This document shows positions 17,037 through 22,534 of a stretch of DNA of 22,534 nt, one piece after another. Numbering within the stretch: the first letter of the stretch is position 1; each line of letters starts with the position of its first letter. Under the pieces are notes generated by a model, which did not search any database, was not told where the DNA came from, and saw only the letters and a program-made list of their open reading frames with translations. Where the stretch lies: positions 165,406,413 through 165,428,946 of the forward strand of contig JBOZIK010000001.1 of assembly GCA_051453625.1 (NCBI GenBank), in the 5' to 3' direction. The position numbers and the translations under genes are program-made. Source of the DNA: Welwitschia mirabilis (taxonomy: Eukaryota; Gnetophyta; Gnetopsida; Welwitschiales).

Positions 17037-17319
17037 AAGAACTAGACTTGTTATGAAAAAAAAGATCATATAGATAAAGAATGTCCAAGAAGTAGGAGAA
17101 GCCATTACTCAGTTTTATAACATGAATTAAGGATAAGGATATGAAAATAAAAAGAATAATAAGCTAAATAAAATATATAGCCTACAAGTAGATGGTAGTG
17201 TGTATAGTTTAAAATATATTAATCTAATAAATTAAGTAGCTAAAAATGTGATTAATAGCATGGTAGAAAAATTTAATCAGGTAGTTGTACAACACTTTAT
17301 AGAGGAAGGAGGACCTACA
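17037..17319 (+). pseudogene. gag linker before the zinc knuckle
   Basis: Lys/Asn-rich degenerate sequence. Near 17205-17310 one frame reads VEKFNQVVVQHFIEEGGPT, directly preceding the knuckle. No other domain is recognised. Confidence 0.5.
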
Positions 17320-17361
17320 TGTGAACATTGTAGGGAATATAATCATGATGTAATAGAATGT
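17320..17361 (+). other. CCHC zinc knuckle of gypsy Gag
   Basis: CEHCREYNHDVIEC is a perfect C-x2-C-x4-H-x4-C pattern with all ligand codons intact, at the expected place between capsid and protease. It binds element RNA. Confidence 0.9.
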
Positions 17362-18069
17362 TCTTGGATGTAGGAATTTGTTTAATGACTGGATATTAAT
17401 AGATTGGATTTAAATTTTGAAAATCAATCTCTAACTAAAAATAAACTATACCCTCACCAAAGTATAAAATGGGGAGATAAAATCAAAAGGGCTTTACAAA
17501 GGTATGTTAATTCAAAAAGGAAAGAAAAATGTAATTATTATAGAAATTGGAAAAATAGAGGCTTAAAGCACATAAGAGTAAAATCTGAAATAGAGAAAAA
17601 ATAAGGAAAACTTCCTACCCAACCTCAACCAAATCCTAAAAAAAACAATAAGTGAAGTGGTAATTACTAGATCTGGGAAACAAAAAGGTGACATATGAAT
17701 TGTAAAGAAATAATACCAATTCAAGAAACTCTTTAGAGAATGAAGAGGAAGATATTGAAAGAAAAAGAGTAGATGATGCCTCAACAGGTCCTTTACCTTC
17801 TCTAATAAGAATTAAATAAATAGAACATACAAAATTTGAAAAGGATACAGAATATTTAACAAAAATTTTAGAAGACACGAAAATACCATTATCGGTTTTA
17901 AAGTTATTAAAAGACATGTGTATGTACTAGAATTAAATGAAAAGCATTTGTTTAAAATAGAAGAGTAAAAAAGAAAACAAGAAGGAAAAACAGATTAAAA
18001 GGTTAAGAAAGGATCAAGGATCTTAGGCTTCCATGCAAGTTCTTTAAAATAAACAACATGAAAAGTATA
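17362..18069 (+). pseudogene. gag C-terminus and gag-protease linker
   Basis: An open stretch of 66 codons at 17404-17601 is basic (many Lys, Arg, Asn) and leads into GKLPTQPQPNPKK near 17608-17645 and ITRSGKQKG near 17665-17695, pieces characteristic of the gag-protease linker in Tat/Athila-type elements. Further on ILEDTKIPLSVLKLLKDMCM (about 17865-17922) matches the segment preceding the protease. Antisense open frames at 17563-17917 are shadows. Confidence 0.7.
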
Positions 18070-18330
18070 GTGACCTAGAAACGCCTATGATAGATGTAAA
18101 AATCAATGGAAAACTCAAAGTATAAGAACTTTTAGATTTTGGACTAAGTATCAATGTTATGGCCTATGAAATTTATAAAGAATTGGAAAACCTAAAATTA
18201 ACACATTACCAAGGAAAAGTGTACTTAGCAGATAGCTCAAAAGTAACACAGAAGGAGTTTTAAAAGATATACACATCAAACTTTAAGGTTTTATTTACTT
18301 GATAGATTTGTTAGTGATGAAGACTTAAGG
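18070..18330 (+). pseudogene. gypsy aspartic protease, broken
   Basis: One frame reads DLETPMIDVKINGKLKV, then TAA, ELLDFGLSINVMAYEIYKEL, KLTHYQGKVYLADSSKVT. The catalytic Asp (18135-18137) and the Gly of Asp-x-Gly are kept (DFG), unlike in the other two proteases of the window. After about 18260 a frameshift follows (GVLKDIHIK in another frame), then stops. Polyprotein processing would be its role. Confidence 0.83.
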
Positions 18331-18690
18331 AGATACCCATGCAATAATTCTAGGAAGATCTTAAATGAATAGTACAGATGCTACTATTTATTCTAAGAGA
18401 GGAGTAATGAAAATCAGTCTAGGAGATCTTAAAAAGGAGATCAACTTTTTGATGTAGTAGTTGTAAAAGAGATGATATAGAACACAGAAGCTAGAACTAA
18501 TGCAATTCTAACATATGAAGTTAGTATGACATTAAATAAACAAAATGAAAAAACCTATGAGGAGGAACATTTAATATCTTAAGAGATAAAAAAAGCCTTT
18601 ACTTAAGAAATGGATAGAGTATATCAAAGTATCTTATAATAGAACTCTAATTATAAATAGTCATTTAACTCATTATTAGCAAAGAAAACT
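18331..18690 (+). pseudogene. protease-RT linker, degenerate
   Basis: Lys/Glu-rich sequence with stops. No domain is recognised, but it lies between protease and RT of the same element, where a variable linker is expected. Confidence 0.5.
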
Positions 18691-18699
18691 TAAAATAAT

Positions 18700-19514
18700 G
18701 TTGATTAAAAGAAAAAGAGCTTTTACTTGGGATCATATGGATATTAAGGAAATAGATCCAAAAATATGCTAATATAAAATTTATTTAGATAACTTTATTA
18801 AATTAAGTAAGAAACTAAAAAGAATATGTAACCCACACATGCAGGAGATAATTAAACAAAAAATTTTTAAACTCTTGAATATGGAATTCATTTATCTTAT
18901 ATTTGATTCAAAATGGGTTAATCTTATTATAGTTGCATCAAAGAAATAAAATAAATGGAGAGTATGTATAGACTTTTAAATGTTGAATAATGCAACTTAT
19001 AAGGATTATTTTCTCCTTTCATGTATAGATCAAGTTTTAGAAAGAGTACTTGGACATCAATACTATAGCTTTTTGGATGGATATAGTGGCTATAGATAGT
19101 CCCCTATATCTTTATAGGACCAAGCCAAAATAATTTTCACTTGTCATTAGGGTACTTATGTCTATAAGATACTACCATTTAGACTATGTAATACTCCTGC
19201 TACTTTTCAAAGACTAGTAAATATCATTTTTCAAGATATAATAAGAAGATCAGTTAAAATATTTATAGATGATTTCTCAACTTTTGGAAATTATTTTGAG
19301 GAGTCAATTGATAGATTAGAAAATGTTTTTGAGATATGTGAAGAAAAATGCTTCAGACTTATCAAGTTAAAAAGTCATGTTATGGTGATAGAATGCATAG
19401 TACTAGGCCATGAGATATTTCAAAAAGGGATTGAAACTAATGAATAGAAAATTAAAGCCATAAAATATATCCCACCCACCCACCAAACTAAAAGAATTAA
19501 GATCTTTTCTAATA
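18700..19514 (+). pseudogene. gypsy reverse transcriptase, one frame with seven stops
   Basis: A single frame runs from about 18700 to 19475 without an indel: RAFTWDHMDIKEIDPKIC, LLNMEFIYLIFDSKWVN, WRVCIDF, NATYKDYF, YYSFLDGYSGYR, GTYVYKILPFRLCNTPATFQ, then KIFIDDFSTFGNYFE with the catalytic Asp pair in FIDDF (19262-19276), and VLGHEIFQKGIET. Only point stops interrupt it: TAA 18770, 18947, 18977; TAG 19097, 19115, 19148, 19445. None is TGA. Those at 19097 and 19148 replace a conserved Gln and Trp. A frameshift in the C/A-rich tract at about 19471-19488 leads into the gap. The enzyme would have made cDNA. Confidence 0.93.
19466..19514 (+). repeat. left copy of 49-bp duplication flanking gap
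   Basis: Matches 19615-19663 at 48 of 49 bases; the one difference is A versus C inside the CCCACCCACCC tract. See the gap entry. Confidence 0.93.
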
Positions 19515-19614
19515 NNNNNNNNNNNNNNNNNNNNNNNNNNNNNNNNNNNNNNNNNNNNNNNNNNNNNNNNNNNNNNNNNNNNNNNNNNNNNNNNNNNNNN
19601 NNNNNNNNNNNNNN
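19515..19614. other. assembly gap of exactly 100 N
   Basis: Exactly 100 N flanked by the two near-identical 49-bp copies; collapsing them would restore an uninterrupted RT end. Open frames listed across the N run have no meaning. Confidence 0.97.
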
Positions 19615-19770
19615 TATATCCCACCCCCCCACCAAACTAAAAGAATTAAGATCTTTTCTAATACATATTAGATATTATAGAAGATTCATATCTAACTTTA
19701 GTAAAATAGCTAAACCTTTGAATAACCTTTTATAAAAATATGTGAAATATGGTTGGACTGATGAATGTCA
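19615..19770 (+). pseudogene. gypsy RT end / RT-RNase H connection
   Basis: The first 49 bases repeat 19466-19514. The frame then reads KLKELRSFLIHIRYYRRFIS, NFSKIAKPLNNLL, TAA, KYVKYGWTDECQNTYQSLKD, the connection between RT thumb and RNase H in gypsy pol. Confidence 0.88.
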
Positions 19771-20144
19771 AAATACTTATCAATCCTTAAAGGATAAACT
19801 TTTATCAGAACTTATTTTGTAAGGATCAAAATGGATAAGACCATTCTACATTATGACTAGCTCATCTAGTCATGCTATAGGATAAAATTTAAAACAAAAA
19901 GATGAAGATAATAAGCCTTATGCCATTACCTATATTAGTAAGAACTTCAAAGTAGATCAATAAAATTACACAATAATAGAGAAAGAATTATTACCAATGG
20001 TGATAGCCTTAGAAAATTTAGGCATTATATTTTAGGTTATGAAATGAAAGTTCATACTAGCCTTAGTGATATTAGATTTTTTATGAACAAGAAAGAAGCG
20101 AACTTGAAAATTATGAGATGGATACTATTAATGTAGGAGTTTGA
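19771..20144 (+). pseudogene. gypsy RNase H, broken and cut by gap
   Basis: Reads LLSELIL, TAA (19820), GSKWIRPFYIMTSSSSHAIG, TAA (19883), NLKQKDEDNKPYAITYISKN, FKVDQ, TAA (19961), NYTIIEKELLPMVIALE. A single-base frameshift near 20018 leads to RHYILGYEMKVHTSLSDIRF, FMNKKEANLKIMRWILLM, TAG, EF. The PYAITYISKN and NYTIIEKE phrases are typical of Ty3/gypsy RNase H. Stops lie at Gln-type positions. The gap removes the C-terminal tether. Confidence 0.9.
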
Positions 20145-21072
20145 NNNNNNNNNNNNNNNNNNNNNNNNNNNNNNNNNNNNNNNNNNNNNNNNNNNNNNNN
20201 NNNNNNNNNNNNNNNNNNNNNNNNNNNNNNNNNNNNNNNNNNNNNNNNNNNNNNNNNNNNNNNNNNNNNNNNNNNNNNNNNNNNNNNNNNNNNNNNNNNN
20301 NNNNNNNNNNNNNNNNNNNNNNNNNNNNNNNNNNNNNNNNNNNNNNNNNNNNNNNNNNNNNNNNNNNNNNNNNNNNNNNNNNNNNNNNNNNNNNNNNNNN
20401 NNNNNNNNNNNNNNNNNNNNNNNNNNNNNNNNNNNNNNNNNNNNNNNNNNNNNNNNNNNNNNNNNNNNNNNNNNNNNNNNNNNNNNNNNNNNNNNNNNNN
20501 NNNNNNNNNNNNNNNNNNNNNNNNNNNNNNNNNNNNNNNNNNNNNNNNNNNNNNNNNNNNNNNNNNNNNNNNNNNNNNNNNNNNNNNNNNNNNNNNNNNN
20601 NNNNNNNNNNNNNNNNNNNNNNNNNNNNNNNNNNNNNNNNNNNNNNNNNNNNNNNNNNNNNNNNNNNNNNNNNNNNNNNNNNNNNNNNNNNNNNNNNNNN
20701 NNNNNNNNNNNNNNNNNNNNNNNNNNNNNNNNNNNNNNNNNNNNNNNNNNNNNNNNNNNNNNNNNNNNNNNNNNNNNNNNNNNNNNNNNNNNNNNNNNNN
20801 NNNNNNNNNNNNNNNNNNNNNNNNNNNNNNNNNNNNNNNNNNNNNNNNNNNNNNNNNNNNNNNNNNNNNNNNNNNNNNNNNNNNNNNNNNNNNNNNNNNN
20901 NNNNNNNNNNNNNNNNNNNNNNNNNNNNNNNNNNNNNNNNNNNNNNNNNNNNNNNNNNNNNNNNNNNNNNNNNNNNNNNNNNNNNNNNNNNNNNNNNNNN
21001 NNNNNNNNNNNNNNNNNNNNNNNNNNNNNNNNNNNNNNNNNNNNNNNNNNNNNNNNNNNNNNNNNNNNNNNN
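20145..21072. other. assembly gap, 928 N
   Basis: Unlike the two 100-N gaps this one has a specific length, so it was presumably estimated from linking data. It covers the region between RNase H and the integrase zinc finger. Confidence 0.97.
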
Positions 21073-22120
21073 TACATAAAACATTATAATCTTTTATGAA
21101 TCACTATAAAATAAAAAAAATTATTAAGTAAATCTAAAGATTATATTTGACATGATAAGATGTTATTTATAAAATGCAAAGATCATGTTATTAGAAGATG
21201 TATAGAGGAAAACCTACAAGATGAGATCTTAAAAATATCTCATGAAGGATAAGGAGAAGAACATTATGGTGCAAGAAGAATAGGACTGAAAATTCTCCAT
21301 ATGGAATATTACCGGTGCACCGTATTTAAAGATTCAAATGATTATATCCAAGGTTGTGATAAATGTCAAAGAGAAGGTGCATTTAGTTAAAAGTTAGAAA
21401 TTTGATAATAATGGATTTAGAAAATCAAACCTTTTGATGTTTGGGAAATATATTTTATTGGATCTATCAATCCCTTATTCTTTGAAAAAAGATATATTTT
21501 GATCTATGTTAATTACTTCACTAAATAGGCTAAGGCTGAGGGTGTGACTCATTTTTCTTTCCAAACTGTAGCTTAATTTTTTCTTAGAAATAATATTTAT
21601 CAGTTTGGAGCCCCTGAAGTCTCATATTTAATAAAGAAACTCATTTCACTAGTGAATTCTTCAAGAAACATTTGACCACATTCAGAATCTACTACAAAAT
21701 TTTTGGTACTTATAATCTTTAATTTAATAACTAAGCTAAAGTGACTAATAGAAAATTGAATAGAATATTAATAAAAATCATAAATAGTAAGAAAATGAAT
21801 TGGACTAATAAATTATATAAAGCTCTATGGGCTTACAAAATAACTTAGAAACATACCATAGGATTTACTCCATATGAATTAGTTTATGGAAAAAAGGCTA
21901 CTTTTCTAAATCAATTTAGGATAAAAGCATTTAAATTGGCTAAAGAATTAAAATGTGATTTAGATATAGCTTAAAAAGAATGGATAGAAAACATGAATAT
22001 TTTATATGAAAATAGAAAAGAAGCTTTTTTTATGTAAATAACTTATACAACATAAAACTAATATTTGTCATGATAACAGAACTAGAAAAAGAAATTTTAA
22101 TGAGGAGATTCTGTGTTAAT
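21073..22120 (+). pseudogene. gypsy integrase, broken, catalytic residues replaced
   Basis: Reads KSKDYI, TGA at a Trp position, HDKMLFIKCKDHVIRRCIEE, SHEG..GEEHYGARRIGLKI (His pair), GCDKCQREG (Cys pair), so the HHCC finger is complete. In the core, FDVWEIYFIG has Tyr where the first catalytic Asp belongs (21451-21453). NKETHFTSEFFKK has Asn at the likely second Asp (21630-21632). AKVTNRKLNRIL has Lys for the catalytic Glu (21738-21740). KALWAYKIT and GFTPYELVYGKKA follow, as in the family. All three acidic residues are therefore lost, besides stops and a frameshift near 21625. Confidence 0.9.
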
Positions 22121-22330
22121 ATATAACTCTAAGAAAATCCATTCAAAACAAAAATATGAATAAAATTGGCTGGGACTCTATACCATAACAAAAAAATCTA
22201 GGAAATGGAGCCATACAAGTATATGATCTGAATGAAAAAGTAACCGATCAAGTTAACCAACAAACAATAAGAATGTACTATAATCATAAATCAGTGCTAA
22301 ACTATTTAGAAAACCTTAATAGGATGGAAA
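22121..22330 (+). pseudogene. gypsy integrase C-terminal tail
   Basis: Pieces reading VLIYNSKKIHSKQKYE (just before and into this stretch), then NGAIQVYDLNEKVTDQVNQQ and TIRMYYNHKS fit the variable C-terminal part of gypsy integrase, with frameshifts. Similarity to the family is weaker than in the core. Confidence 0.6.
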
Positions 22331-22534
22331 TAATTCTTCCACTCTACCTATAAAATAAATTCCAAGATTAGATAATAAAGGATGTGTTATTTCTTTAAAT
22401 CTTATTCAAACTACCAATTCACTAGATTATTTAAGGTAAATGTAATGATTATAAAATAAGGAGTTGACTTGATAAGTCTTCAATAGGGGATTGTACATTA
22501 TCTTTATTAAGAAGACTAAGGAGATACATTTCAT
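22331..22534. other. post-integrase sequence, nothing recognised
   Basis: AT-rich sequence to the window edge with no domain, PPT or LTR start visible. It probably belongs to the 3' untranslated part of the gypsy element. Confidence 0.4.

Larger units (their letters stand above)
15230..22330 (+). mobile_element. Tat/Athila-like Ty3/gypsy element, nearly full internal region
   Basis: Plus strand, in order: LTR, PBS, leader, gag, CCHC knuckle, protease, RT, RNase H, integrase. Integrase is last, the gypsy order. It is a different family from the two Athila-like copies to its left (the RNase H and gag phrases differ). The LTR begins inside integrase of copy 2, so it inserted later. The 3' LTR is not seen and should lie right of the window. 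All domains have stops. Gaps at 19515-19614 and 20145-21072. Confidence 0.85.

Noticed and set aside
17404-17604. Basic 66-codon open frame as a separate small gene
   Set aside because: It is in the gag-protease linker of the Tat-like element and continues into recognisable linker sequence (GKLPTQPQPNPKK).
18700-20144. A genetic code with TAA/TAG read as Gln (ciliate type), since most stops sit at Gln-like positions and TGA is absent from the RT frame
   Set aside because: TAG also replaces a conserved Trp at 19148, TGA occurs at Trp positions in gag (16782) and integrase, and other domains have real frameshifts. The elements are plant lineages, and C-to-T/G-to-A decay explains the pattern.
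20052-21084. Open frames of over 300 codons
   Set aside because: They are almost wholly N; no residues are known there.

Overview
The window is nuclear DNA of a plant, almost certainly a seed plant, and consists of old, heavily mutated LTR retrotransposons. It is strongly AT-rich, CpG is scarce, and no host gene, rRNA, tRNA or CRISPR array could be supported. The plant assignment rests on the lineages: Sirevirus-like Ty1/copia elements (PBS resembling the initiator-Met tRNA complement, AAGGGGGAGA polypurine tract, env-like region after pol) and Athila/Tat-like Ty3/gypsy elements. The species cannot be named. No reading frame is intact; open stretches of 60-100 codons are either short surviving pieces of gag/pol or shadows.

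Layout. (1) 1-~3481, minus strand: 5' half of a Sirevirus-like copia element: LTR (2344-~3481), PBS (2330-2341), gag with a perfect CCHC knuckle, protease, and the start of integrase running off the left edge. (2) 3624-~9000, plus strand: a second Sirevirus-like element lacking its 5' part and most of RT: integrase, end of RNase H, a spacer with repeats, an env-like region, PPT and 3' LTR. (3) ~9024-~10965, plus: Athila-like RNase H and integrase, split by a 100-N gap. (4) ~10966-12885: about 1.9 kb with no recognisable coding, possibly Athila non-coding or LTR sequence. (5) ~12886-15226, plus: a second Athila-like copy (protease, RT, RNase H, start of integrase). (6) 15230-~22330, plus: a Tat/Athila-like gypsy element whose LTR interrupts copy 2: LTR, PBS, leader, gag, CCHC, protease, RT, RNase H, integrase, with a 100-N and a 928-N gap.

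There is no functioning system; the interest lies in how these elements died and were rearranged. In-frame stops fall mostly where C-to-T or G-to-A change would make them (Gln to TAA/TAG, Trp to TAG/TGA/TAA). All three integrases that can be read at the third catalytic position have Lys for Glu. Clusters of a short motif related to GATGTCTAC mark the Sirevirus-like LTRs and, unexpectedly, the stretch between pol and the env-like region. Two 100-N gaps are flanked by duplicated sequence (77 and 49 bp) and look like unmerged contig overlaps. The 928-N gap is about 760 bases longer than domain spacing predicts.
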